A stretch of DNA of 64,000 nt from Chitinophagaceae bacterium IBVUCB2 (GCA_002127295.1 NFUV01000001.1:310001-374000), one strand, 5' to 3'; shown: positions 44,323-53,863, numbered from the stretch's first letter. The notes: generated by a model not told the origin, from the sequence alone. Made by a program: numbers and translations.

Positions 44323-44429
44323 CCCTAAAGGGAGAGTGCAATTTGTATTTGATGTGAAATTTTACAAACAATATTTTTTTAACATAATAAGCTCCTGGAT
44401 AAAATGCAATTTCAAATCTCCCTTTAGGG
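44323..44429. repeat. Inverted repeat in the FMN reductase-pirin gap
   Basis: CCCTAAAGGGAGA at 44323-44335 and its perfect complement TCTCCCTTTAGGG at 44417-44429, 13 bp, with 81 bases between. Each arm also holds its own small palindrome (CCCTAAAGGG or CCCTTTAGGG). The word TGCAATTT appears in both halves. It resembles a small degenerate repeat element. Confidence 0.5.
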
Positions 44430-44482
44430 AATAGGAGACTTGCACTTTAGTAAATATAGCAGGGGTATAAAAGGAGTTCACA

Positions 44483-45199
44483 ATGAAAACCATTCTTCAC
44501 AAAGCCAACACAAGAGGCCATGCAAATCATGGATGGTTAGATTCTTATCACACATTTAGTTTTTCAGGTTATCATGATCCGGAAAGAGTTCATTTTGGTG
44601 CATTGCGTGTATTGAACGATGATACTGTTTCAGGAGGGATGGGTTTCGGCACCCATCCGCATGACAATATGGAGATCATCTCCATTCCTACCAGTGGTGA
44701 CCTGGAGCATTTTGATAACATGGGTAACAAACAAGTTATCCGGCAGGGTGATGTACAAGTAATGAGTGCAGGTACCGGTATACAACATGGTGAAAAGAAC
44801 AAAAACCATGATAAACCGGTAAAATTTTTCCAGATATGGGTTTTCCCCAATACCAAAAATGTAACGCCACGCTACGATCAAAAAAGTTTTGCTGATGCAG
44901 ATAAACATAATCAATTATTGACAGTTGTATCTCCCATCGGTACTAATGATGGTGGTGTTCAAATTCACCAGGATGCCTGGTTTAGTTTAGGGAAGCTTGA
45001 TAAAGACTTTACAACATCATATCAATTGAAGAATACAGGTAACGGAGTTTATGCATTTATCATTGAAGGTGATGTAACGATCAATGGCCAACAACTCAAC
45101 CGCAGAGATGGATTAGCAATTACTGAAACTGAACTATTAGATATAAAAGCTGATAGCAATGCTGAAATATTATTAATGGAAATTCCGCTCTTAAAATAA
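44483..45199 (+). CDS. Pirin family protein (YhhW-type, quercetinase-like)
   Basis: 238 residues. Cupin metal site visible in THPHDNMEIISIP (two His), LEHFDNMG and GTGIQHGEKN. It opens with TRGHANHGWLDSYHTFSFSGYHDPERVHFG, the YhhW signature. E. coli YhhW oxidises quercetin; cellular roles are unclear. It is cytoplasmic. A second pirin gene begins 13 bases downstream, so the two form an operon. Confidence 0.9.
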   Translation: MKTILHKANTRGHANHGWLDSYHTFSFSGYHDPERVHFGALRVLNDDTVSGGMGFGTHPHDNMEIISIPTSGDLEHFDNMGNKQVIRQGDVQVMSAGTGIQHGEKNKNHDKPVKFFQIWVFPNTKNVTPRYDQKSFADADKHNQLLTVVSPIGTNDGGVQIHQDAWFSLGKLDKDFTTSYQLKNTGNGVYAFIIEGDVTINGQQLNRRDGLAITETELLDIKADSNAEILLMEIPLLK

Positions 45200-45212
45200 A
45201 GGAGACATTACT

Positions 45213-46088
45213 ATGAGCAACAAAAAAACAATAGAAGCAATTATAGCACCCCCAGCTCCTCACATGGTTGGTGATGGTTTCCGGGTACACAATTTTTTCC
45301 CCGGTGGACAAATTGATAAAAGAAGAATGAGTCCATTCTTTATGTTAGACTATGGTTCAAAGATCGAATTCACTCCTTCTGTTGAACCAAGAGGTGTAGG
45401 CGTTCATCCGCATGCCGGTTTTGAAACAGTGACGATCGCTTATCATGGTAAAATTGCACACCACGACAGTGCCGGCAACAGCGGTATAATTGGCGAAGGC
45501 GATGTACAATGGATGACTGCAGGCTCTGGACTTTTACACAAAGAATACCATGAAGAGAACTTCAGTAAATCCGGTGGACTATTTCAAATGGTACAACTTT
45601 GGGTAAACCTTCCTGCAAAAGATAAAAAGACAACACCTAAATACCAGGAAGTAACCAACAAAATGATGGGCCGGCATTACTTAGCTCATAAAGAAAGTTT
45701 CATTGAAGTGATTGCTGGTGAGTTTAACGGTACTAAAGGTGCGGCCACAACTTTTACACCCATTCAGGTGTATAATGCAAAATTGAAAAAAGGAAGTAAA
45801 GTAACACTTAACTTTCCTGCAAACTATAATACTGGCTTATTGGTAATTGAAGGTGCTGCAAAATTTAACGACAACGATATTGCAACCGATCATTTTGCTT
45901 TATTCAAAAACGAAGGTGAGGAAATAGAAATAGAAGCAATAGAAGATACCATCATACTTGTTCTTTCTGGTGAACCGATCAATGAACCTATTGCCGCCTA
46001 CGGCCCTTTCTTAATGAATACCTGGGCAGAAGTAGAAGAAGCAATTGAATCAGTGAGCAGGGGGAAATTTGGAGTGCTGGAAAACTAA
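45213..46088 (+). CDS. Pirin family protein with pirin C-terminal domain
   Basis: 291 residues. VHPHAGFETVTIAYHGKIAHHDSAG, GDVQWMTAGSGLLHKEYHEE supply the cupin His/Glu ligands. The C-terminal half (about 175-291) is the pirin_C domain with GLLVIEGAAKFN and VLSGEPINEPIAAYGPFLMNTWAEVEEA. It is longer than the upstream pirin. Pirins are iron-binding and sense or respond to redox state in several bacteria. It is followed by a non-coding stretch with short repeats. Confidence 0.92.
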   Translation: MSNKKTIEAIIAPPAPHMVGDGFRVHNFFPGGQIDKRRMSPFFMLDYGSKIEFTPSVEPRGVGVHPHAGFETVTIAYHGKIAHHDSAGNSGIIGEGDVQWMTAGSGLLHKEYHEENFSKSGGLFQMVQLWVNLPAKDKKTTPKYQEVTNKMMGRHYLAHKESFIEVIAGEFNGTKGAATTFTPIQVYNAKLKKGSKVTLNFPANYNTGLLVIEGAAKFNDNDIATDHFALFKNEGEEIEIEAIEDTIILVLSGEPINEPIAAYGPFLMNTWAEVEEAIESVSRGKFGVLEN

Positions 46089-46157
46089 ATCAATCGTTAG
46101 TGGTGAATAGTCAATGAAGTCTTATACTTTCGGAAACTATTCACCATTGAAAATTCT

Positions 46158-46634
46158 CTATTGACCTTTCGACTCTATAAACTTTATCAGATTCTTTCTC
46201 GCATTTTGCTGGATCTTTCTTTTCATAAAACCTGTCCAGCCTAATAAAACTCCTTTAAAGCCCAATGCCTGTGCAGCCCATGTACTCAGTTTGAATGCAT
46301 CGCTGTGTTCAATAATTTTTCCATCTTTCAGTTTCATAAAGGCTTTGATCTTATTTACCACTTTTCTTCCAGTTTTGGAGAAAGTGTATGTTGCTATCCA
46401 ATTGCAGGTCGCATATTCTTCATCCAATTCCTGGATATTTGAAAACGTTAGTGAAAAATCCCTGGCATTCTTACAAAGCATTTCCCACATTGCTTTTGCC
46501 TCATCCCCACGCAGCAAACCAAAAGCCGGGTCGTTGAAAACAATATCATCACTGTAGCAGCTATTCATGGTTTGATGATCCAGCTTCTGAAAAGCGGTAT
46601 AAAACTGGGTGATAACCTGCACATTCGATTGCAT
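46158..46634 (-). CDS. NTF2-like (SnoaL) protein
   Basis: 158 residues. ITQFYTAFQKLDHQTMNSCYSDDIVFNDPAFGLLRGDEAKAMWEMLC is a standard SnoaL/NTF2 start with the acidic pocket residues. The second half reads CNWIATYTFSKTGRKVVNKIKAFMKLKDGKIIEHSDAF, then a basic tail. It is cytoplasmic. Members are small isomerases, hydrolases or ligand binders; this one cannot be assigned a substrate. It is monocistronic. Confidence 0.8.
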   Translation of the reverse strand: MQSNVQVITQFYTAFQKLDHQTMNSCYSDDIVFNDPAFGLLRGDEAKAMWEMLCKNARDFSLTFSNIQELDEEYATCNWIATYTFSKTGRKVVNKIKAFMKLKDGKIIEHSDAFKLSTWAAQALGFKGVLLGWTGFMKRKIQQNARKNLIKFIESKGQ

Positions 46635-46689
46635 AAATAAGCTATTAGTGATTGGAGATTAGTAAATTTAGAACTTCAAATCAACTTTC

Positions 46690-48570
46690 ATGCGAAAAAT
46701 TGCCGCCTCCCTCCTGCTTACTTTATTTGTAACAATTGTAGTTGCCCAAAACGAACAGGATTCTGCCTGGATACGGGACAACTTTACCAAGCTGGAACAA
46801 ACCATTCCAATGCGTGACGGCATTAAGTTGCACACCGCTATTTATATGCCGAATGATAAAAGTGAGAAGCATCCTATTTTAATGGTACGTACACCATACT
46901 CTTGTGCACCTTATGGAAAAGATTTTTCTGCCCGACTTTGGACTGGTCATTGGAGATATTATGCAAGAGAAAATTATATTATCGTAATACAAGATGTAAG
47001 AGGCCGGTGGATGAGTGAAGGTGAGTTTGTTGATGTTCGTCCTTTCAATAAAAATAAAACAGGCAATGAAATTGATGAAGCCAGCGATACCTACGATGCA
47101 ATTGACTGGATGGTAAAAAATATTCCGAACAACAATGGCAACGTAGGGGTGTTTGGAATTTCTTATCCTGGTTTTTATTCCACGATGGCCGCCGCATCAG
47201 GACATCCTGCCTTAAAAGCTGTAAGCCCGCAAGCACCGGTTACAGATTGGTTCATGGGAGATGACTTCCATCACAATGGTGCATTTTTTCAAATGGATGG
47301 ATTTAGTTTCTATTCCGGTTTTGGAAAACCAAGACCAAAACCTACCACCGTTGGCCCCACTGGTTATACTTTTCCTATCCGGGATAATTATAAATTCTAT
47401 TTAGAAAACACATTGCCGGAATTAATGCAGCATATGAAAGACAGTGTTGCATTTTTCAAAGACTTATATGCACATCCCAACTACGATGCCTGGTGGCAGG
47501 CAAGAGATGCCCGCAGAGCCATGCATAATATAAAACCAGCTATGTTAACTGTTGGAGGATTGTTTGATGCAGAAGATTGTTTTGGTGCCTGGAATTTATA
47601 TAAGGCTATCGAAAAGCAAAACCCGACAACTAATAATAAGATTGTTATGGGTCCCTGGTATCATGGGCAATGGGCCAGTAATGATGGAACACAATTAGGA
47701 AATGTAAAATTTGAAAGTAATACCTCACAATGGTATCAAAACAATATTGAGATCCCTTTCTTTAATTATTACCTGAAAGGAAAAGGTGAAGACCCTAAAC
47801 TTTCGGAAGCCACTATTTTTTTTACCGGAGAAAATAAATGGAGAAAATTAGCACAATGGCCACCATCAGGCAATGGCAGAGATATTTATTTGGCAAAAGA
47901 TGGAATTCTTTCCTGGAATATGCCAGGCTCTCAAACCAGTTTTTCTGAATACATCAGTGACCCCGCTAACCCCGTTCCTTACACGGAAGATGTACATTTT
48001 AGAAGAACAAGAGAATACATGACCGACGACCAACGCTTTGCATCAAGAAGACCCGATGTGCTAACTTTTGAAACATTTCCTTTAGAAGAAGATCTTACAC
48101 TGGCCGGGCCTGTTATCGCAAATTTAAAAGTCAGCGTTTCCGGAACAGATGCGGACTTTGTTGTAAAAGTGATTGATGTATTTCCTGATGATTTTAAATA
48201 TCCCGGAACCATGCAAGCGGCTGGTCGCACAACCGGCGGACCATACCCGATGGATGGATACCAGATGCTGGTACGGGGGGAAATTATGAGAGGAAAATTC
48301 AGAAATAGTTTTGAAACACCGGTTCCATTTAAACCTGGTAAAATTGAAACCGTAAAATTTGAATTGCCTGATGTTGCACACACATTTAAAAAAGGGCATC
48401 GCTTAATGATCCAGATACAAAGCAGTTGGTTTCCACTGGCTGATAGAAACCCGCAACAGTTCATGAATATTTATGAAGCAACAGATGCTGATTTCAAAAA
48501 AGCAACCATCCGGATCTATCATGATGCAGCGAATACGTCAACAATATTCTTACCCATTCTTAGAAATTAA
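46690..48570 (+). CDS. Exported CocE/NonD-family hydrolase (X-Pro dipeptidyl-peptidase S15 type)
   Basis: 626 residues with a signal peptide (1-19, ending VVAQ). The hydrolase domain has VPMRDGIKLHTAIYMP-like start (IPMRDGIKLHTAIYMP), VIQDVRGRWMSEGEF and the nucleophile Ser158 in VFGISYPGFYS. The C-terminal jelly roll (from about 450) begins LTFETFPLEEDLTLAGPVIANLKVS. Family members cleave esters such as cocaine, or acyl amides; the substrate here is unknown. It precedes the GH20 gene by only 6 bases. Confidence 0.9.
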   Translation: MRKIAASLLLTLFVTIVVAQNEQDSAWIRDNFTKLEQTIPMRDGIKLHTAIYMPNDKSEKHPILMVRTPYSCAPYGKDFSARLWTGHWRYYARENYIIVIQDVRGRWMSEGEFVDVRPFNKNKTGNEIDEASDTYDAIDWMVKNIPNNNGNVGVFGISYPGFYSTMAAASGHPALKAVSPQAPVTDWFMGDDFHHNGAFFQMDGFSFYSGFGKPRPKPTTVGPTGYTFPIRDNYKFYLENTLPELMQHMKDSVAFFKDLYAHPNYDAWWQARDARRAMHNIKPAMLTVGGLFDAEDCFGAWNLYKAIEKQNPTTNNKIVMGPWYHGQWASNDGTQLGNVKFESNTSQWYQNNIEIPFFNYYLKGKGEDPKLSEATIFFTGENKWRKLAQWPPSGNGRDIYLAKDGILSWNMPGSQTSFSEYISDPANPVPYTEDVHFRRTREYMTDDQRFASRRPDVLTFETFPLEEDLTLAGPVIANLKVSVSGTDADFVVKVIDVFPDDFKYPGTMQAAGRTTGGPYPMDGYQMLVRGEIMRGKFRNSFETPVPFKPGKIETVKFELPDVAHTFKKGHRLMIQIQSSWFPLADRNPQQFMNIYEATDADFKKATIRIYHDAANTSTIFLPILRN

Positions 48571-48576
48571 TAAAAT

Positions 48577-51051
48577 ATGCGTTTAATAATAAGCTTTCTA
48601 TTTATTATGCTGAGCAATATCTCTGTTGCTCAGAAAAAAAAATTGACGATAATTCCCTGGCCATTAGCGGTAAAACAAACGGAAGGAAGTTTTATTTTAA
48701 AAAATAAAGTCACCGTGTATTGCAGTTTTCCAAAAGAAAATAAGGAGCCAATATTACAATATTTCAAAAATGAGTTGAAGAAGAATTACAATATTGATAT
48801 TTCTTTTGTAGCAAAAGAACAAGCTGCAGACATAACCTTCAATATGCAGCGGATGCCAACCGGGGGAAAACCCGCATACAAACTGGAAGTAACTAACAGG
48901 GGTATCATTATTAGCAGCAATTTTACTGAACCGGCTTTTCATGCTATACAAACATTTTTCCAATTGTTGCCAACCAATCCAACAGAGAAAAAAGAAATAC
49001 CGTTTGTTGAAATATTTGACCATGCCCGATTTGAATACCGTGGTATGCACCTTGATGTCAGCCGTCACTTCTCCCCTATTTCATTTATAAAAAAATATAT
49101 TGATTATCTAGCTTATCATAAACTCAATACATTTCATTGGCATTTAACAGACGACCAGGGTTGGCGTATCGAAATAAAAAAATATCCCAAGCTTACTTCA
49201 ATCGGCAGTAAAAGAAATGGTACCATCATTGGCCGTTATCCCGGCACCGGCAGCGATAACAAACCTTACGGTGGCTTTTATACTCAAGAAGAAATAAAGG
49301 AAGTAGTACGATATGCGAAAGAACGTTTTATTGATGTAATCCCGGAAATTGAAATGCCTGGTCATGCAAGTGCTGCTATTGCTGCGTATCCTGAGCTGAG
49401 TTGTTTCCCGGAAAAACCAACGGAGATACCAGCCAATATGATCTCGAAGAAAAGTGTGGAAGAACAAAAAAATGGCCGCATCAAATTAGTACAGGAAACA
49501 TGGGGAGTATTTGATGATGTGTTTTGTGCAGGTAAAGAAGAAACATTTACTTTTTTACAACATGTAATTGATGAAGTGATGCCGTTATTCCCTTCAACTT
49601 ATTTTCATATTGGCGGGGATGAATGTCCAAAAACACATTGGAAGATATGTCCCAATTGCCAGCAGCGAATGAAAGAAAATAATTTAAAAGACGAACATGA
49701 ATTGCAAAGCTGGTTTGTGCAACGAATAGAAAAATACCTGAACAGCAAAAACAAAATACTCATTGGCTGGGATGAAATATTAGAAGGTGGTCTTGCACCC
49801 AATGCAGTCGTTATGAGCTGGCGGGGTGAAGCAGGCGGCATTGAAGCAGCCAAACAAAAACATAAAGTGATAATGACGCCAGGCAATCCGCTTTACTTCG
49901 ATCATACACAAAGTGAGAATGAGGACTCCGTTACAATAGGTGGTTATAACCCTATAGAAAAAGTTTATGCGTATGACCCGATACCAAAAGAACTAACAGT
50001 AGAAGAAGGAAAATATATTCTCGGGGCACAAGCCAATTTGTGGAGAGAGTACATTACGAATGAAAAGAAAACGGAGTACATGATCTTCCCCCGTATGGCA
50101 GCTTTGAGTGAAGTGTTATGGACTAAAAAAGAAAATAAGAGCTGGGAGAGTTTTGAAAAGCGTTTACAGGAACAGTTTAAAAGATATGATTTGTGGAAGA
50201 TGAATTATAGTAATGCATATTATGATTTGAAGGCTACCGTAATTCCAACAAATGATTATAATGGAGTACAATGGAAATTGGAATCTAAGTACTCAAGAAA
50301 AAATTATGAATACTCTTCAATTGTTACAAGAGAGGAATTTGTATATACAAGAGATACAGTTGTATATGATACGGCAATGCGCTATGATGAAAAAATTGTA
50401 TCAAAAGTAACTAGCTATGTGGTTACAAAAAATGAGAAAAAAGCAGGTGAAAAAGGAATTAAACAAAGTCCTCATTACAATAACAATGATACTTTATCAA
50501 TCATCAAAATAAATGAATCAAAAAATGTTAGTGCATGGCAAACGTTACATCATGTAAAAGGCCGTGCCATAGAGCAACAATTCCATTTCAACAAAGCCAC
50601 AGGCAAAAAAATAATTCTCGCCAATCAACCTTCAAAAAATTATCACGGCGATGGGGCTTTTACATTAGTGAACGGAGTGCAAAATGAAAAAGGAACTGCC
50701 AAATCAAAAGAGTTTTTAGGTTTTAGTGGTGATGATTGTATAGCAACCATTGATTTGGGAAAAGAGGAAAATATATCATTAGTCAAAGTCCATTACCTGC
50801 ACCAGACCGGTAGTTGGATTTATAAACCGTCTGCTGTAATGATTTTTATATCCCCCAATGGAATCGATTTTACTCCTGTCCCTTTATCTAATCCAACCAT
50901 TGCTAATAATGAAGCTGTCTGCCAATTTATAAAACCATTAAATGCCCGTTTTGTAAAAATTCAGGTGGCGAATTTTGGTGTAATAACAGCCGGTAACCCG
51001 GGTGAAGGCAACAAAGCCTGGTTGTTTATGGATGAAATTGAAATCAATTAA
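48577..51051 (+). CDS. Beta-N-acetylhexosaminidase (GH20) with C-terminal discoidin-like domain
   Basis: 824 residues with a signal peptide (1-18). A GH20b domain (about 20-145) precedes the barrel, which begins EYRGMHLDVSRHFSP and NTFHWHLTDDQGWRIEIKKYP. The catalytic pair is Asp348-Glu349 in FHIGGDECPKTHW. The C-terminal part (about 680-824) reads DCIATIDLGKEENISLVKVHYL, a discoidin/F5-8C-type fold for sugar binding. It removes terminal GlcNAc/GalNAc outside the cytoplasm. It precedes the GlcN-6-P deaminase gene, so released GlcNAc can be used. Confidence 0.95.
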   Translation: MRLIISFLFIMLSNISVAQKKKLTIIPWPLAVKQTEGSFILKNKVTVYCSFPKENKEPILQYFKNELKKNYNIDISFVAKEQAADITFNMQRMPTGGKPAYKLEVTNRGIIISSNFTEPAFHAIQTFFQLLPTNPTEKKEIPFVEIFDHARFEYRGMHLDVSRHFSPISFIKKYIDYLAYHKLNTFHWHLTDDQGWRIEIKKYPKLTSIGSKRNGTIIGRYPGTGSDNKPYGGFYTQEEIKEVVRYAKERFIDVIPEIEMPGHASAAIAAYPELSCFPEKPTEIPANMISKKSVEEQKNGRIKLVQETWGVFDDVFCAGKEETFTFLQHVIDEVMPLFPSTYFHIGGDECPKTHWKICPNCQQRMKENNLKDEHELQSWFVQRIEKYLNSKNKILIGWDEILEGGLAPNAVVMSWRGEAGGIEAAKQKHKVIMTPGNPLYFDHTQSENEDSVTIGGYNPIEKVYAYDPIPKELTVEEGKYILGAQANLWREYITNEKKTEYMIFPRMAALSEVLWTKKENKSWESFEKRLQEQFKRYDLWKMNYSNAYYDLKATVIPTNDYNGVQWKLESKYSRKNYEYSSIVTREEFVYTRDTVVYDTAMRYDEKIVSKVTSYVVTKNEKKAGEKGIKQSPHYNNNDTLSIIKINESKNVSAWQTLHHVKGRAIEQQFHFNKATGKKIILANQPSKNYHGDGAFTLVNGVQNEKGTAKSKEFLGFSGDDCIATIDLGKEENISLVKVHYLHQTGSWIYKPSAVMIFISPNGIDFTPVPLSNPTIANNEAVCQFIKPLNARFVKIQVANFGVITAGNPGEGNKAWLFMDEIEIN

Positions 51052-51097
51052 CTGGCATAAACCTGCAAAAAGCCGCACAAACCTTCAAATAAATTTT

Positions 51098-51105
51098 TAT
51101 CTTTG
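51098..51105 (+). promoter_or_regulatory. -7 box (TATCTTTG) of nagB
   Basis: Exact TAnnTTTG match 16 bases before the start codon. No TTTG at -33 is present. nagB may thus be transcribed separately from the hexosaminidase gene. Confidence 0.4.
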
Positions 51106-51121
51106 TACTTAAATACGCACT

Positions 51122-53050
51122 ATGGCCAAAAAAGCTGCGACTGCTAACTTCGCTGATAGTTTTGAAAAAATTCCTGTTCAAATTTTTCCTGACCAAAAAG
51201 AGGGGTCCGTCTCTGTTGCCCGCCAAATCGCTGATTTCATCCGGGATAAACAAAAGAAAAAAGAAAAATGTGTATTGGGATTAGCCACCGGTTCCACACC
51301 CAAATCTTTATATGCAGAATTAGTGCGCCTGCACAAAGAAGAAAAATTAAGCTTCAAAAATGTAATCACTTTCAATCTTGATGAATATTACCCGATAGAT
51401 AATGTGGCGTTGCAGAGTTATAATCGGTTTATGAAGAACCAGTTGTTTGACCATGTCGACATCAACCCCAAAAATATTCATATCCCGAATGGTGAAATAA
51501 AGAAAGAAGATATTAAAGAACATTGCCGCCAATACGAAAAAATGATAAAGGACGCAGGCGGTATTGATTTACAGATTTTAGGTATTGGCAATAACGGTCA
51601 TATAGGTTTCAACGAACCGGGGTCGGGCATTTATTCCAAAACAAGATTGATCAACCTGGACAACTCAACCCGCATTGCTAATGGATATGAGTTTGCCAAT
51701 ATTTCGCAGGTACCACGCCTGGCAATAACGATGGGCATCAATACTATCCTTCAATCTAAAAAAATAATATTAATGGCCTGGGGGAGCAGCAAAGCCCCGG
51801 TTATAAAAAAAGCAGTGGAAGATGATGACACAGAACACATACCCGCCTCTTTATTGCAGAATCATGATGATGTAACTTTTATAGTAGATGAAGCAGCAGC
51901 AGCGGAATTAACCCGCAATAAATCTCCCTGGCTTACGGGAGATTGTGAGTGGTCGAAAAAAATGATCAAGAAAGCTGTAGTGAATATGGCGTTGAAATTA
52001 AAAAAACCGGTATTAAGTTTAACCAATAGCGATTACAACGAATACGGACTAAGTGATTTGTTGGTAGAGAAAGGTGATGCGTATGAAATAAACTTACAGG
52101 TTTATTATATGCTGCGTGATACTATCACTGGTTGGCCCGGAGGAAAACCGAATGTAAATATTCCTGCGCATCCAGAACGTTCATCACCGTATCCCAAAAA
52201 AGTGATCATCTTCTCCCCTCACCCGGATGATGATATCATCAGCATGGGTGGTACATTTCAACGTTTACATGACCAGGGACATGATGTGCATATTGGGTAT
52301 CAAACAAGCGGCAACATTGCTGTAACAGATGAGTTTGTTACTCGTTATCTTGATTTTGCTGTTGGCTTTGAAGAAATAGCCGGCATCAATACCAGCAAAT
52401 CCGGAAAGATACTGGCTGACGCAAGAAAATTTTTAGCAAGAAAAAAATCAAACCAGGTTGATACGCCTTCTATCCGTTCCATAAAAGGATTGATAAGAAG
52501 AGGTGAAGCAAAAGCAACTTGTCGCTATGTTGGTATACCAGATGAGAATATTCATTTTCAAAATCTCCCTTTTTATGAAACAGGGACGATCGAGAAAAAA
52601 CCAATGAGTGAAAAAGATATTAAAATAACTATCGAACTACTCCGTAAAATACAGCCGCAACAGGTTTATTGCGCCGGCGATTTTGCAGATCCGCATGGTA
52701 CACATATAGTTTGCTTTAATGTTGTATTAGAAGCCTTAAAGAGAATAAAAAATGATGGTGATGAATGGATCAGCGATTGCTGGCTTTGGTTGTACAAAGG
52801 TGCCTGGCAAGAATGGAATATTGAAGAAATAGAAATGGCGATACCCATGAGTCCTGACCAGGTATTAAAAAAGCGTTTCGGTATTTTCATTCATCAATCA
52901 CAAAAAGATATGGTGCCTTTCCAGGGAAACGATTCAAGAGAATTCTGGCAACGAGCCGAAGAAAGAAATGAAGACACCGCAAACTTATATGCTGACCTTG
53001 GTTTAACGCATTATGCAGCAATGGAAGCTTTTGTAAGATGGCATTATTAG
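51122..53050 (+). CDS. nagB: Glucosamine-6-phosphate deaminase fused to a PIG-L/LmbE domain
   Basis: 642 residues. The NagB domain (about 20-275) has LATGSTPKSLYAEL, NLDEYYPI with the base Asp87, and GIGNNGHIGFNEPGSG with His160 and Glu165. The Asp of the E. coli GNDGH motif is Asn158 here. The C-terminal domain (about 355-640) starts VIIFSPHPDDDIISMGG with the zinc motif HPDD at 367-370, and ADPHGTH follows. It converts GlcN-6-P to fructose-6-P and ammonia. The PIG-L part could be an N-deacetylase, giving a two-step enzyme (inference). The length is usual for Bacteroidota fusions. Confidence 0.93.
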   Translation: MAKKAATANFADSFEKIPVQIFPDQKEGSVSVARQIADFIRDKQKKKEKCVLGLATGSTPKSLYAELVRLHKEEKLSFKNVITFNLDEYYPIDNVALQSYNRFMKNQLFDHVDINPKNIHIPNGEIKKEDIKEHCRQYEKMIKDAGGIDLQILGIGNNGHIGFNEPGSGIYSKTRLINLDNSTRIANGYEFANISQVPRLAITMGINTILQSKKIILMAWGSSKAPVIKKAVEDDDTEHIPASLLQNHDDVTFIVDEAAAAELTRNKSPWLTGDCEWSKKMIKKAVVNMALKLKKPVLSLTNSDYNEYGLSDLLVEKGDAYEINLQVYYMLRDTITGWPGGKPNVNIPAHPERSSPYPKKVIIFSPHPDDDIISMGGTFQRLHDQGHDVHIGYQTSGNIAVTDEFVTRYLDFAVGFEEIAGINTSKSGKILADARKFLARKKSNQVDTPSIRSIKGLIRRGEAKATCRYVGIPDENIHFQNLPFYETGTIEKKPMSEKDIKITIELLRKIQPQQVYCAGDFADPHGTHIVCFNVVLEALKRIKNDGDEWISDCWLWLYKGAWQEWNIEEIEMAIPMSPDQVLKKRFGIFIHQSQKDMVPFQGNDSREFWQRAEERNEDTANLYADLGLTHYAAMEAFVRWHY

Positions 53051-53097
53051 AATTTCGTTTTTCTCCTTACATTTATAGCACTAAAAAGAAAATTACT

Positions 53098-53850
53098 ATG
53101 GCATTATTGAAATCCAGCAACCCTGCCCTGCAGGAAAAATCTTACCAGGGAACAATTTTAGAAGGAATAGCTACTGGTGAAGAAATGACCCTAAAAGGCA
53201 CTATGAATAAATTTGGAGTGCTTATGATGTTAATGATTGGCTCTACCCTTTTAGCCTGGAGCTAGTTTTATAAAGGAAGCGATCCTAAGCCATTAATGAT
53301 GATTGGTGTTTTTGGCGGTTTGGCTGTAGCCCTTGTGATGATGTTTAAAATGAAATGGGCAACTTTTCTTGCACCGGTGTATGCAATACTAGAAGGCCTG
53401 TTTGTTGGTTCTGTTTCTGCAATATATAATTACACCTATCCGGGACTTCCTATTCAGGCTGTTGCATTAACCCTATTGGTTACTTTGATCATGTTCCTTA
53501 TTTACAGGTATCGCATTATTAAAGTTACCAGCAAACTCAGAACAGTTGTAGTAGTAGCTACGGCTGCCATAGGCATATTCTATCTTATTCAATGGCTTAC
53601 TTACTCCATTGGCGGCTCTGCAATTGCTACTTCTTTAACCAGCGAATCAACTCCGCTTAGTATTGGGTTTTCAATATTGGTTGTAGGCTTAGCAGCTTTC
53701 AACCTGCTGCTAAATTTCGATACTGTTGAGAAAGGGGTGGAAATGAGAGCTCCAAAATATATGGAGTGGTATAGTGCTTTTGGTCTATTGGTTACCATCG
53801 TATGGCTCTATTTGGAATTACTTCGCTTACTTTCAAAGCTTAAAGACTAA
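53098..53850 (+). pseudogene. Bax inhibitor-1/YccA family membrane protein, broken by one in-frame TAG
   Basis: From ATG 53098 the frame reads MALLKSSNPALQEKS...KFGVLMMLMIGSTLLAWS, then TAG at 53263-53265, then continues in the same frame with FYKGSDPKPLMMIGVFGG to the stop at 53850. The C-terminus, VEKGVEMRAPKYMEWYSAFGLLVTIVWLYLELLRLLSKL, is the conserved end of the family, so the rest of the gene is intact. The product would have about 250 residues and seven helices. One substitution (e.g. CAG or AAG to TAG) explains the break. Sequencing error, recent nonsense mutation or read-through are the alternatives. A downstream ATG at 53296 could restart a shortened protein. Confidence 0.85.
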
Positions 53851-53863
53851 TCAAATCGTACAA

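Noticed and set aside
44323-44429. Rho-independent terminator made by the 13-bp inverted repeat
   Set aside because: The arms are 81 bases apart with no T run after the right arm, so a transcriptional terminator is unlikely.
47979-48464. 161-codon open frame on the minus strand
   Set aside because: It is antisense to the C-terminal domain of the CocE-type hydrolase, which is well conserved; no start signal or family supports it.
53038-53097. Earlier ATG start for the Bax-inhibitor gene, overlapping nagB
   Set aside because: The extension reads out of nagB coding sequence in another frame and lacks membrane-protein character; the ATG at 53098 gives the expected family N-terminus (MALLKSSNPALQEK).
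53098-53850. Programmed read-through or a genetic code with sense TAG
   Set aside because: Other genes of the window end normally in TAG (for example 259, 41040, 53050) and no suppressor tRNA is seen, so a mutation or sequencing error is more likely.
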